In this document: piece by piece, positions 34,616-44,480 of the stretch
Position numbering within the stretch: position 1 is the first letter of the stretch
How the letters are laid out: every line of letters begins with the position of its first letter
Source of the DNA: Diabrotica undecimpunctata
Taxonomy: Eukaryota > Arthropoda > Insecta > Coleoptera > Chrysomelidae
NCBI RefSeq assembly: GCF_040954645.1
Contig: NC_092806.1
Span: 162,312,328-162,376,327, forward strand
Direction: 5' to 3'
DNA: 64,000 nucleotides
The notes under the pieces: model-generated
Told to the model about the DNA's origin: nothing
The model's input: only the letters and a program-made list of their open reading frames with translations
The model's database searches: none
Translations under genes and position numbers: made by a program

Positions 34616-34961
34616 CCGTGTACGCTGGTGTCGATATGTCCGGTTTTTCCTCGATTTCCACAGGTTGCCCATCCTTATTCTGGTATATAGTAACATTCCC
34701 ATTAACATTAAACTGAGTCACAGGCCCAATAATCACATCGTTAGAATTGTCAATGTTAACCACGGCATTCTCTAAATTGACCAACTCCCGATTAATTAAC
34801 TCCCGATTAGCAACTTCGGCGAACTCGTTGCAGACGTCCAGACCCGCGTTATTGTACCCATCGTCGTACTCGCTGAGCGCTACATCTGAATTAGGGAGCT
34901 CGCTAGGTTTAGCGTCCAAATTGGGGCCCATTAACGATGGATAGGAGAACCGATGGGACAT
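34616..34961 (-). CDS. PGRP-LC-like receptor, exon 1 (cytoplasmic domain)
   Basis: The ATG at 34961 opens 115 codons plus one base before a strong donor (ACG G|GTGAGT). The product is acidic, lacks a signal peptide and is predicted to be cytoplasmic. Residues 76-93 ('VIIGPVTQFNVNGNVTIY') match the cryptic RHIM pattern of insect PGRP-LC/LE and IMD (core I-x-I-G followed by a second beta strand, N-V-T-I-Y). In Drosophila this motif signals to IMD by amyloid-like assembly. A small internal repeat, 'RELIN/RELVN', comes from a 15-base tandem duplication near 34786-34812. An upstream out-of-frame ATG at 34974 overlaps the start. Joins exon 2 in phase 1. Confidence 0.85.
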
Positions 34962-35526
34962 GGAGAACTCTCATAGCTATCCAAAGTTGAAGCACACACT
35001 ACTTTGAATTCATTTTTTTAGAGAACATGTTGTTTTATCTGTAGAAACAATCGCTGCTCTTTATCGCGAATATTATTTAAAGTGTACGGTGCTTAATGTA
35101 AGTCTACTTATGGATTAAAAGTATTTCTATATTCGACGTATTTCTGTCGCGGCTGATAGTGGGGATTTTAGGCCTGGTACTGAATTTATTGTGATACATA
35201 ATATTATGTCACATGCGTACGGCGACAAAAACGTATTAAAAAAAATGGAAATAATGGGTTTAATATTAGTGAAAATTAGTAAAATAAATTGGAAAAATTA
35301 TTCTTCGCGTGAATTCTTATGCCTTTTCGCTTCAGCGTTAGATGGAAGAACTATTATGTGTAGTTTTGTGAATTAAACATTGGTCCTTTTATTACTTTTA
35401 TTACATTTCATTTTCTACATAACCTACAAATACATGTCAAATCTTCCATGTCATGTCATTTTTCTTCACTTTGTAAAGTGATCTATTTTTGGAATGTGTT
35501 TACACTTTATAGTCTTTAACTGAATA
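34962..35526 (-). promoter_or_regulatory. PGRP 5' flank / probable promoter region
   Basis: Sequence upstream of the PGRP start codon. No TATA box can be assigned. GGGGATTTTA at 35161-35170 differs from the Rel/kB consensus GGGRNYYYYY only in its last base, about 200 bases from the ATG. The 61-codon plus-strand frame at 35191-35376 has no support. Transcription start unknown. Confidence 0.3.
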
Positions 35527-35994
35527 AATTTAAATCAAATAAAAGGCAGATATCGAGCACAGTTTTTATTAAATCTTACCCAAGTACTTTCGTCCTAGAG
35601 CATCTTCATGGGCCTTTCGTCAAAATTAGTCTATCCAACAATATAGTGAATGTCATAAACATGAACTGATACATTTACACAACACGAGACAACGGGCAAA
35701 CAGTTTAAAAATTATTATAAATTGGAAGAAGCTACATATTGGGTGACATCAGGAGAGAGAAATCAATATGTATTCACCCAATAAGTAGCTTCTTCGAATT
35801 TATAATAATTTTTAAACTGTTTGCCCGTTGTCTCGTGTTGTGTAAATGTATCAGTTCATATTTATGACATTCACCATATAGTTGGATAACCTAATTTTGA
35901 CGAAATGTCCCTGAAGATTCTCTAGGAGCGAAAGTACTTGGGCAAGATTTAATAAAAACTATGCTCGATATCTGCCTTTTATTTGATTAAAATT
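35527..35994. repeat. 220-base foldback arms (Penelope-type inverted terminal repeats)
   Basis: Arms at 35527-35746 and 35774-35994 are near-perfect inverted copies with roughly a dozen differences by eye. The loop is 27 bases. The foldback abuts the C-terminal coding end of a Penelope-like element. Penelope elements are known to carry terminal repeats in tandem or inverted arrangement. It lies 566 bases upstream of the PGRP start codon. Confidence 0.88.
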
Positions 35995-35999
35995 CATTT

Positions 36000-36560
36000 T
36001 TTCGAGCATTTAACCTTATATCACTTTTTTAACTGAATATGTTGAGAAGGGGAGAATTGTTTGTCACACGTTGGTCATTCAGAATTATGTCTGTATTTTT
36101 TAATTTGTTAATTTCCTTAGATTCTAATAAAGATAGCTGAAGGCCTTTATTTTGAATATGAAGAATTTGAAATTCATCAGTAAAAGAATGATTATGATCT
36201 AGAAGGTGTGTATGTAGAATCTATTTTTCTATTATTGAAAGCTATTTTATGTTCTGCTATACATTTGTTAAAAGTTGTAGCAGTTTGACCAATGTAAGTT
36301 TTTGGACAGTTGTCACACATTTAAGTTTGTATAAACGACTGTGTAAATGATTTTTATTTTGGCTCTTGTTGTTTTTAATATATTTGTCTGTTGTTTGTTC
36401 TAAAAGCTGGTGTTATTCCTTTTTTTTATGTGTTTGGCTATTTTTGTTGATGTCTTGCCTGTATATGTAATCGAGCGGAAGGTACTGAGTTTTTTCTCTG
36501 GTGGTGGAAATATTAATTTCAGGGCTTTTCTATGTAGTTTTAGATTTAAAATTTTAAAAT
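36000..36560 (-). mobile_element. Penelope-like element, GIY-YIG endonuclease end
   Basis: The minus strand reads 'SITYTGKTSTKIAKHIKKRN', then 'CDNCPKTYIGQTATTFNKCI', 'AEHKIAFNN' and, after a shift, 'QILHIQNKGLQLSLLESKEI'. This is the C-terminal GIY-YIG nuclease of Penelope-like retroelements (Y-I-G-Q-T and the R/E-H segment). The reverse-transcriptase part is missing, so the copy is 5'-truncated. Frames are broken twice. Confidence 0.82.
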
Positions 36561-36955
36561 TAAATTAAATTAAAAACGTTCTTCTCGGAGCCTCCTTCTT
36601 TGGGTGCATAACAGTTTTTCGTTTTCTTTTTAAGGCATTAAGTTGAATGTGACGGAAAAAGCGGAAGTTTCGTGATTAAACACAAAAATATTGCAGCGTT
36701 ACGTACATAAGGGGTCTATTCTTAACCTAAGTTTGATTCGTTGATTATAATATTATAAAAATATGCGCTTTCTAAGCCAATCAATTACGCTAATTACGAA
36801 CATTTGACATAAAACTCCATCCATGTTCGCAATCCTTCCGAAGTGTCAAAGAGTGAAGTGATCGTTGTCGTTCAGGTCAGTATTTGACAATATTTTACAG
36901 TGCTGTGCTTTATTTTGTGTTTTGGTTTATTTATTTTTTTATTAATATATTTAAA
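36561..36955. other. No gene seen
   Basis: Flank between the Penelope end and the IS630-like fragment. It probably holds that element's leader, without recognised termini. Confidence 0.35.
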
Positions 36956-36956
36956 A

Positions 36957-37290
36957 ATGCCAAGATATATGGAAAAGGAATAAGTACTGATGCTCAAATT
37001 ACTTAACCATTTTCAATTAGAAAAGGAAGCTGGACGAACTTTATTACCAATTTCTGCTGTTCGTGTGAAGTAAGTTTAAAATGAAACTAAAAATAATATT
37101 GTTTTACCTACTGTTTATTTTAGCGTGTTGCTGCAGCACTAGAATTTCTTTGACAACTATAATACGATTGGCAAATGAAGGTATCCAAAAAGATTCTGAT
37201 TATTCCATCACAATGAGCGAATCAGTAGCCACTAGTCTTGAACTCAAATTGATAATAAATAAATACGACCATGTCATCAGGATTCGGGTC
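36957..37290 (+). pseudogene. IS630/Tc1-like N-terminal fragment with possible intron
   Basis: From the ATG at 36957 a frame with one early stop reads 'LNHFQLEKEAGRTLLPISAV'. After about 65 bases with GT...TTTTAG boundaries, coding resumes at 37135 with 'RVAAALEFSLTTIIRLANEG'. Together they resemble the helix-turn-helix start of a DDE_3/IS630-type transposase. The candidate intron is 37070-37134 (donor GTGAAG). The listed frame at 37081-37398 crosses this intron. The DDE core is missing. Confidence 0.5.
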
Positions 37291-37302
37291 TATACAGAAT
37301 GT

Positions 37303-37575
37303 TTAGTAAAGGTAAAATGGCTGTACTACATTGTCTTTTGGTGCCCTGAACCACCGTTTTACGTGACCTACTGCTTCAATGGTATCATAATTGGATAACG
37401 TAGAACAAACACTATTGTCATACCATTTCACACACAAAATTTCATTAGTTTTGTCGAATCTACAATCATATGTACCTCTTGCCATTTTCTTCATTAGCTT
37501 AGACTCGATTACTGGACATTTTTCACACGATTTTCTCTTACAGTTCCTGTCGCCTTTATGATTTTTGTTTCAGAT
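37303..37575 (-). pseudogene. piggyBac transposase C-terminal fragment
   Basis: The minus strand reads 'ESKLMKKMARGTYDCRFD', then 'NEILCVKWYDNSVCSTLSNY' and 'GHVKRWFRAPK'. This is the 'KRG....D.....V.W.DNR.V.L.SN' block of piggyBac/PGBD transposases. A shift separates it from an upstream 'GTVRENR' trace. The catalytic Asp residues upstream and the Cys-rich end are missing. Confidence 0.78.
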
Positions 37576-37599
37576 ATATCATTACTTGATATGTCGTGA

Positions 37600-38006
37600 T
37601 ATAATTATATTAGTTACCTAATAAACGCTTTTGAAAACGGTCTTTTTTTATGTTTACAAAAAATGACGGTAAAATAATTTAATTGTATAACTAAATTTTG
37701 TTGTCATATATAAAGTTTTGTTGTCATTTTTTAATGTTTTCATATTTATAAATTTAATAAACAATATTGTTTACTATTTAATACACCTTGCAATAAAAAT
37801 ACTGGTTTATTGCCATAAGCTTTTCACCTGTGGCTAAGTACAATCCTGGCATCTGTCAGATTCGTCAATAATTACATGAAATAATTCTCGAAACATCCAA
37901 TACATTATATGACGTCATAATTATTGACGCACTGAAAGAAAGCTCTGAGAAGAACCATAAAACGCCATTATAGAAGCTTCGTTTCAAAAAGGATTAAGGG
38001 AGGTAT
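37600..38006. other. No gene seen
   Basis: AT-rich spacer. Confidence 0.4.
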
Positions 38007-38237
38007 TACACTGCAAAGTTTGTTTAGCAGTAAATGATTGACTTCAATTATAATAATTTTATACTACGATAAACATCCTGGGTTAACTGATAATAGTATA
38101 AAAGGCCCGGTTTCAGGTAACAATGGTTTACCCGAGGTACAAGGTCTTAACAATGGGCCAAGTCAGATAAATTTAATAATATTTACGACCGCACTAATTG
38201 AAGTCAACCATTTTCTGCTAAACAAACTTTACAGTTA
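38007..38237. mobile_element. MITE, 227 bp, TA-flanked, about 41-bp TIRs
   Basis: Terminal inverted repeats at 38009-38050 and 38195-38235 match in about 37 of 41 positions (CACTGCAAAGTTTGTTTAGC at the left). TA lies at both outer edges (38007-38008 and 38236-38237). No coding capacity. TA duplication and length fit a Tc1/mariner-type MITE. The plus-strand frame at 38038-38301 runs through it by chance. Confidence 0.8.
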
Positions 38238-38330
38238 TTTCTTTTCAACCGTGAAATATTCAAAGACAACTTATTATATGTTTTTTAACAGCCTTAAATA
38301 ATTTATTTTGAAATTTTTGTCATAGTTGTA

Positions 38331-39082
38331 CGAATAACTATATAAAAATAAAAATAATAAACACAAATAAAACAAAATACATGAAAATAGGTACGCAACC
38401 ACAAACACTACGGCCACTTGTTATAGAAAATGACGTCATCGAAGCAGTTAACGAATTTGTATACCTGGGAACGCTCGTCAATACTGAAAATGACACTACC
38501 GCAGAGATAAACCGCTGAATTTGCACGGCTAATAGATGCTATTTTGGGCTTAATCTCCTTTTTAAATCTACAGTTATATCAAGAAATACAAAAGTAAAAC
38601 TCTACGAAACAATAATACGCCCAGTCCTAACATATGGTTCAGAAACCTGGACTTTAACAAAAAGCAATGAAAACATGTTCGGATGTTTCGAAAGAAAAAT
38701 ACTAAGGCGCATCTATGGAGCGGTAAATGAAAATGCTGTCTGGAGAAGACGATACAACTTCGAACTCTATAGGATATACCAGGAACCAGATATCGTAAAA
38801 CACATAAAGATAGGACGTCTGAGGTGGGTAGGCCATGTAATGCGGATGGAGCAAACCGACCCAGCTAGAAAAACGCTCCTTGATAGACCTATTGGTCAAA
38901 GAAGAAGAGGAAGACCCAGAACAAGATTCCTAGATAACATCGATGAAGACATGAGAAATATGGAAATACGTGCTTGGCGGAGGAAGGCGATGGATAGGGA
39001 CGACTGGAGAAAAATTCTTGGGGAGGCTAGGACCCACACAGGGTTGTAAAGCCAAAATTATGATGATGATGTTCGAATAACT
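38331..39082 (+). mobile_element. 5'-truncated LINE with 9-bp target duplication
   Basis: The coding part runs from about 38370 to a TAA at 39047-39049. Blocks: 'AVNEFVYLGTLVN', 'LYETIIRPVLTYGSETWTLT', 'ERKILRRIYGAVNENAVWRR', 'RLRWVGHVMRM' and 'RRRGRPRTRFLDN'. One in-frame TGA is at 38517-38519. A TTATGATGATGATG tail follows at 39059-39072. CGAATAACT at 38331-38339 is repeated at 39074-39082. This is the thumb and C-terminal end of an RTE-like LINE. Confidence 0.88.
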
Positions 39083-39770
39083 TTTATATCCTAAGTAACA
39101 ATCTTCGACCAATAAAATTTTCTTTGTATATTGTTAATATTATATTTATAGTTTTAAATAAAAATTAGCCATAAACTATTTGAAATTATAGGAAAACATG
39201 GATACTCAATATACCTGATTAAAGAAACAAAAAATTTTGTACAGAAATAAATACAAATATTGCGATTCAAACGCAGTCATATTTTTTTCCATAATAGAAT
39301 AGTAACGGACTGGCCTAATATTCATATTATTATGTAGATAAGAACCCGCGGATCTCATTGTCAACATCATTGATAAAAAGAACTAAAACTAAATGGTTGA
39401 ATGTTGCTAACTCGTTCGTCGAGTGGGGGGCGACGATAGGAGTCAAGAAATTCGTGAAATTAAGAATGTCAGGAATTGCAATGAAGGCCAAACAAAAGTG
39501 GTCTTCGAGTATGCTGTATTATACCATTAATTTATGGAGATCATAACAACAATATGAGTGCTCCTACATAAATTATCTATTTCAAGAAAAATAATAAAAT
39601 AAAATAATTTCATGGAAATTATTTTTCGCAGAAACAATTTTCAATTTTTTTTTCGTGCATGAATTTCTTTAGATTATAGATACAGAAAAAATATTATTTT
39701 TTTATATATGAAAACTGTTGTTGACAAGAGTATAGTAAAAAACTAGCTATAAAAAAGTCCCAGTTACTAA
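39083..39770. other. Unassigned; small ORF at 39358-39546
   Basis: A 62-codon plus-strand frame has Trp residues spaced somewhat like a Myb/SANT-type DNA-binding region ('RTKTKWLNVANSF', 'MKAKQKWSSS'). Support is too weak for a call. The rest is AT-rich. Confidence 0.3.
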
Positions 39771-39774
39771 CTAG

Positions 39775-40063
39775 GACCACTTTAGAACCATCTTAGATGA
39801 AAAACTGCAACTAAATATTCCACTAAAAACTAGATTTCAAATCGACGCAGCCGTAGAACCCTTCACCCGTTCAGTTCAGTGTTGCACGGCAATCTACGCC
39901 TTAGATAGTTGTCCAGAGATAATTGACCACGCATAATCCTTAACAATCAACAAAGTATGCACCTGGAGAGAACACTTACATGTAAAAAACATATCTTCAC
40001 AAAAAGGAAGCAACTGGGACTCACACTGAGCAGAATTTACGGTGTGGTAAGGTTTGAAGCCTT
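39775..40063 (+). mobile_element. Jockey-like LINE fragment
   Basis: The plus strand reads 'EKLQLNIPLKTRFQIDAAVE', then 'VCTWREHLHVKN' and 'KRKQLGLTLSRIYGVV'. The first block belongs to the endonuclease-RT linker and the others to the RT thumb of Jockey-type elements, so the RT core is deleted. Confidence 0.65.
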
Positions 40064-40272
40064 AAACATTAAAAGCAAATAAAGGCTTATGGTTTAAGAA
40101 TAAGTCAATATACGAGTTATTTATAATGGAAATGAGTTTGAACCTACTTGGGTAACATTGAAAATCACACATTTGTTTGTATAACTAAAAATACGAATAC
40201 GAAGATAGTATTAGAATAGTAATCAATCAATAATAGTTAGTCGTTGTAGAAATATACATAGTAGAATATTGT

Positions 40273-40425
40273 GTGGCAACGTTAGTGTATTTCACGGATC
40301 TGTATTTATAAATATTGTTTCGAGTTTCGAGTCAAGAAATGTAAAACAACGTAATATAACAAAATAAAGTATATAGTTAATTAAAATATATTTATAATCT
40401 TAACTGGCTCAATCAACGTTGTCAC
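40273..40425. mobile_element. Candidate small element splitting a Jockey fragment
   Basis: Inverted ends GTGGCAACGTTAG (about 40273) and CAACGTTGTCAC (ending about 40425) bound 150 bases without coding sequence. It lies between two pieces of one Jockey thumb that are normally adjacent (39775-40063 and 40435-40565). It could be a solo LTR or a MITE. Exact edges and target duplication unresolved. Confidence 0.35.
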
Positions 40426-40434
40426 TAAAAAATA

Positions 40435-40565
40435 AGCTCCTAATATATAAAATAATAAAGCCTGTCTAAAGTTATGGAATACAACTCTGGGGTTCAGCTT
40501 CTAAGTCCAACATCGGAATATTAGAAAGATTCCAGCCCAAAGTGTTTTGTATGATTACCAACGCT
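40435..40565 (+). mobile_element. Jockey-like LINE thumb, continuation
   Basis: The plus strand reads 'NKLLIYKIIKPV', stop, 'SYGIQLWGSASKSNIGILER' and 'FQPKVFCMITNATWY'. This is the 'L.YK..LKP.W.YG..LWG' block of Jockey RTs. It breaks off where the GAA-tailed minus-strand LINE begins. Confidence 0.75.
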
Positions 40566-41183
40566 ACATGGTACATTCTTCTTCTTCTTCCTTCTTGTAT
40601 GTAGGTTTTAAAGTCTGCTCATTCTTCCATATTAGCCTCCTAAATTGTTTAAATTATCGCAGCATCTTTTTCTTGGTCTGCCAATACTTTTTCGTCCAAT
40701 TGGTGACTTATCTCGTGCAATTTATACTATACTATCCTCTGCCATTCTACTAATGTGTTCGTTCCACTTCTGTTTCCGTTTTGTCACTCATCCATTTATG
40801 TCTTCTATATTGCATGCTCCTCTTATGTTTTCGCTTCTCTCCCTATCCAACAGACTTTTCCTTGATATTCGTCGGAGTCTTTTCATCTCTGTTGTTTCTA
40901 GTAGTCGTCTCGCTTTAGATGTGTCAGGTCTTGTCTCCGCCGTGTATGTAATATAGGTCTAATTGCTGCTTTATAGATTCTATTTTTTGTGTCTTTGTGG
41001 TCTTAGGTGTTTGTTCTTCCAGATTGTGTCATTAAGAGATCCCGCCGCTTTACTTGCTTTTAAGCTTTTTTGTCGTACTTCTTTTTCAACATTTCCTAAC
41101 TAGTTATATCTATTTCCAGATATCTAAACCCTGTTTCCTGCTTTATTATTTTCCCACCAATTTCGATTTTACATCGTAGTGGG

Positions 41184-42107
41184 TATTTAGATGTTGTGTG
41201 TGTGTGTGTGTGTGTTTGGTGAGTTGGCTTGGAAACTAGTCCTTTAGCCACAGAATTGTAATGTAAGATATTAGTTTTTAAATAATGTAACCAACTTTAA
41301 ATAAAAAGTTACATATTAGTTCGTATACTTCTCTACTATCTAAGGAGAGTAAAAGGGTGATGTTTATGGGAGTCTGAATTTTAAGTTCTGATAGTTTTGA
41401 ATACAGCTGATCTGTTTCATACCTATGTTTATCGCACTTAAAAAGAATATGGTTGATGTCACATTGTGATATATTATCGCATGAGCATACCCCAGAAGGC
41501 ATAATATTTAACTTAGCCAAGTGAGCTGGGAATGCACCGTGATTAGTTTTCAGTCGAGTAATTGTGGCTGTCAACTTCTTTGGCATTGCATATTTGAAAA
41601 TATAGTCAACATCTTGTGGTAGGGTAGGGTGGATAGTATAATATTGATTATTTGAATTCGTTGCTATGTTTTTCCATTTTTCTTTCCAATTTATAAAAAA
41701 TTTTTTATAATAATGTTGTTGTAAGTCCTCCAATGTAAATATGTGAATATAGAGTCCAACATGGGTCGCATCTTTAGCAAGCTGATCAACCAGTTCATTT
41801 CCCTCGATACCTATATGACTTTTAACCCAAATAACTGTAATATCTATACTATATATTTTATTTTTAATAGCACAAAGAATATTATTTCTTTTATGTTGAG
41901 TCATATCTGAGTTTCATCCTTTAATGACCGATAATGAATCTGATAATATTACTGCTTTATTTAAATTGTGTGAATCTAGCCAATCTAATGCTTTTTCGAT
42001 AGCTACCGCTTCAGCAGTATATATTGAACAATGTGATGGAAGTTTAATTTTCAAAGATTCGCTTTTATGTGGAATGTAAACTGCGCAACCTGTGTTATTT
42101 AGATGTT
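41184..42107 (-). mobile_element. 5'-truncated RNase H LINE inserted in another LINE
   Basis: The insert is 41196-42095, flanked by the 12-base repeat TATTTAGATGTT at 41184-41195 and 42096-42107. On the minus strand it encodes an RNase H domain ('IYTAEAVAIEKALDWL', 'VILSDSLSVIKG', 'VIWVKSHIGIEGNELVDQLA') and a C-terminal CxC...H...C zinc motif ('SGVCSCDNISQCDINHILFK'). The ORF at 41904-41278 is the intact tail. It ends in a (CA)n run in place of poly-A. RNase H places it with I/R1-like LINEs. Confidence 0.9.
41195..41215. repeat. (GT)n microsatellite, LINE tail
   Basis: About ten GT units directly inside one copy of the target duplication of the RNase H LINE, at its 3' end. It therefore looks like that LINE's simple-repeat tail. 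Confidence 0.75.
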
Positions 42108-42619
42108 CATACATTTGGTTTTTTCTGCTGATATTATCATATTGTATTTCTTGGCTGTTGTATTGAAGATGTGTGTTAATCTTTGAAGCTCGTCTTCTGT
42201 CTCGGCGATTATTGCGGCGTCGTCTGCATAACATAATATTTGGATTTCTTTGTTCCCCATTCTGTTACCATCACCTTAACGTACTGCTTGTATTATTTCG
42301 TTCATTATTATATTAAAGAGAAGTGGGATTAACGAGTCACCCTGTCTGACTCCGCTTGTATTTGATTATGGAAGTAGATATTTTCGATGGATTGTACATT
42401 CCAAATGCAATATTGCGAGATACCTCAAAATGATGACGGTGGAATCTTAAATTAGTAGTTATTCCAAAAAGTCTGTCCTACGCTTACGCAGACACTCAAA
42501 CTTCTTAGCAGCGGAATTAATGACCGATTCAATTGCCCGCCGCAGGTTGAGACGCTTCGTTGCTAATGTATAGAGGTTGATTTCCTTGCGCGTAGACTAG
42601 CTTATGTTTGTTATTTCAC

Positions 42620-43095
42620 TCTTTATTCTATTCAATTCAAGAGAATAGAAACTCATTAAAGAACTCACTGACGCACAGATTAACATACGTGCTATTCAAG
42701 AAAAAAGAAAAAGGCCAAACCATGTTTGACAACATTACTACCTGATGCTATACAGCGGAGTAACAAAAGAAATAAGAGCTAAGAAAGGGGTCACCATATT
42801 AATTAATAAAAAATTATACTTAATCAGGTAGAACAGTGCAAATTCGTAACAGAAAGAATTATTGGAATCAAAATAAAACTTGGAGGAAAACAAGATAACG
42901 ACACTTCAGCAAACTTTTTGAGTGACTTCAACGCTCGAATCGGTGACAATATTATCCCAGGAATAAAACAACCATTCAATGTGGATGTTAGAAATGGGAA
43001 TGCGGATCTTTTAACAGAACTATGTATAATAGTACAAATGAAAGACGTATAAATAATACATTTTTCCTACATAAGCAGCACTTTGAGGACGTATT
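42620..43095 (+). mobile_element. LINE endonuclease fragment
   Basis: The plus strand in shifting frames shows 'LIKELTDAQINIRAIQEKRK' and 'MLYSGVTKEIRAKKGVTILI'. Later blocks are 'RIIGIKIKLGG', 'SDFNARIGDNIIPGI' (GDFN/A with G to S) and 'INNTFFLHKQQHFEDVF'. These are the successive blocks of an apurinic endonuclease domain. No RT follows. Confidence 0.75.
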
Positions 43096-43099
43096 TTGA

Positions 43100-43655
43100 A
43101 AACGATTTTCATCAGAATCAAAACATCAATTAACTTATTTTAAACTTAAATTGTGGTTTATTTATTCCCAATAAAAATAGTAAGATGCCGGAAGAAAATA
43201 GCTGTAGAAAAATATTAATTATTTATTAATCGAGTATATCAGGAATTTTAAATTTTGGAACTTATCTTAAACTATTAAATTCTGTCGATTTTGAATAAAT
43301 GAATAATTTAAAAAATTAATAGTTTAATTAAAATTCAGTTGCTGAGTCTTAAATATCCGATAGCCAAACTACCAAATATGCGATAAAAATTGTATGAAAA
43401 ACTAAAAATTGACGTCAAAATTATGTATGTTTTTCTCTATGATATAAAGTTGATGTACTATCTACGTCATCGATTACTATATTTAAAATAAGGCAAAATT
43501 GTTTATACATCAACACGTAGCAATCTGTTAAATGACGTGTGTATTATCTTGAAAAGAAACGGCTGTATATACGAGGGAGAGATGCAAAGCTCTAGGCTTA
43601 TTCCGTATCACTAATAATTCGTAAAATTACCCTTTTGTGATTAGTGTGTTAACAA
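43100..43655. other. No gene seen
   Basis: AT-rich, no open frame of note. Confidence 0.45.
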
Positions 43656-43659
43656 TGTC

Positions 43660-44480
43660 AACTTAGACCTCTTTCGGATGTTGGCGACTATCAAGGTAAT
43701 CTTTATTTTGCAAACTACTGCTCTAAAAAGATTTGTGGTTGTTGTGTTGAACCACGTACGTAGATTTTTCAGCCAGGAAATTCTTCGCCTTTCTGGTCCT
43801 CGTTTTCCTTCTACTTTTCCTTGTAGAATTAACTACAGCAACCCATATCTTTCGCTGTTCCTTATGATGTGACCGAGGTTTTCGATTTTGGCTATTTTTA
43901 CTGTGGCTAACAATTGAATGTGGATGAATTTTCTTCAATGGTGGGTTCTTGTATTGTTCTAAGGCTGTGGAAAAGTTTCTCCAAGTATTCTTCCCATACA
44001 TTATTTTTATCTTCTTTGGTTATGACAAGATTGCCTTCATCATCTGTTCCAGCTATTTTCTGTACCTTTCGATGGACATTGAAATTATCATATCGACTCT
44101 GATACTCCTCTATTTCTTGACATTGTTCTGTTTTTTGTTTCTCTTTGGCTTCTCTTATCTTTTTTGTGACGATGGTATGTATTCTCTTATATTCTTGGAG
44201 ATTTTCTTTGTTTTTTTCTCTGATCCATAAGTTCAAGTATTTCATCGGTCATCCACGATTTACATTTCTCTGTATCTTTCCTCTATGGTGTTGTTTTTTT
44301 ATTTCTCTCACTATTTCTTGTGTGGTGGTCAGGCTTTCCTCTATAGTTCCTGTATTTCTGCATTTTAGCACATTTGTATTGAGGTTTTCCCTCACCTTCA
44401 GTCGAACATTGGGATCTTTCAGTTTTCTAACATTATACTTGTTCATCAACTTACTTGTAAGGGTAGATACATCTCGCAAA
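43660..44480 (-). mobile_element. LINE with RT core deleted
   Basis: Reading the minus strand, the endonuclease-RT linker lies at 44479-44249 ('LTSKLMNKYNVRKLKDPNV') and 44245-43910 ('VHRKVQKIAGTDDEGNLVIT', 'WEEYLEKLFHS'). It is joined almost directly to the extreme C-terminus at 43860-43680 ('RRRISWLKNLRTWFNTTTTN', 'LFRAVVCKIK'). The whole RT palm is absent, indicating an internal deletion. The 43723-44001 frame is a shifted shadow. Confidence 0.78.

Larger units (their letters stand above)
40566..42420 (-). mobile_element. LINE (GAA-tailed family) split by another LINE
   Basis: On the minus strand RT blocks lie at 42360-42110 ('LIPLLFNIIMNEIIQAV', 'LCYADDAAIIAETEDELQRL' and 'NMIISAEKTKCM'). 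The continuation is found only at 41183-40566: 'RCKIEIGGKIIKQETGFRYL', 'IYKAAIRPIL' and a tail ending in (GAA)n at 40566-40583. The gap between them is the inserted LINE at 41196-42095. A related copy without the gap lies at 50490-51475. Many frameshifts. Confidence 0.8.

Noticed and set aside
37081..37398. ORF with a signal-peptide-like start (hydrophobic, then Cys-rich)
   Set aside because: Its first 18 codons lie in a GT...AG interval inside an IS630-like coding trace and its end runs antisense through a piggyBac fragment. The secretion signal look is by chance.
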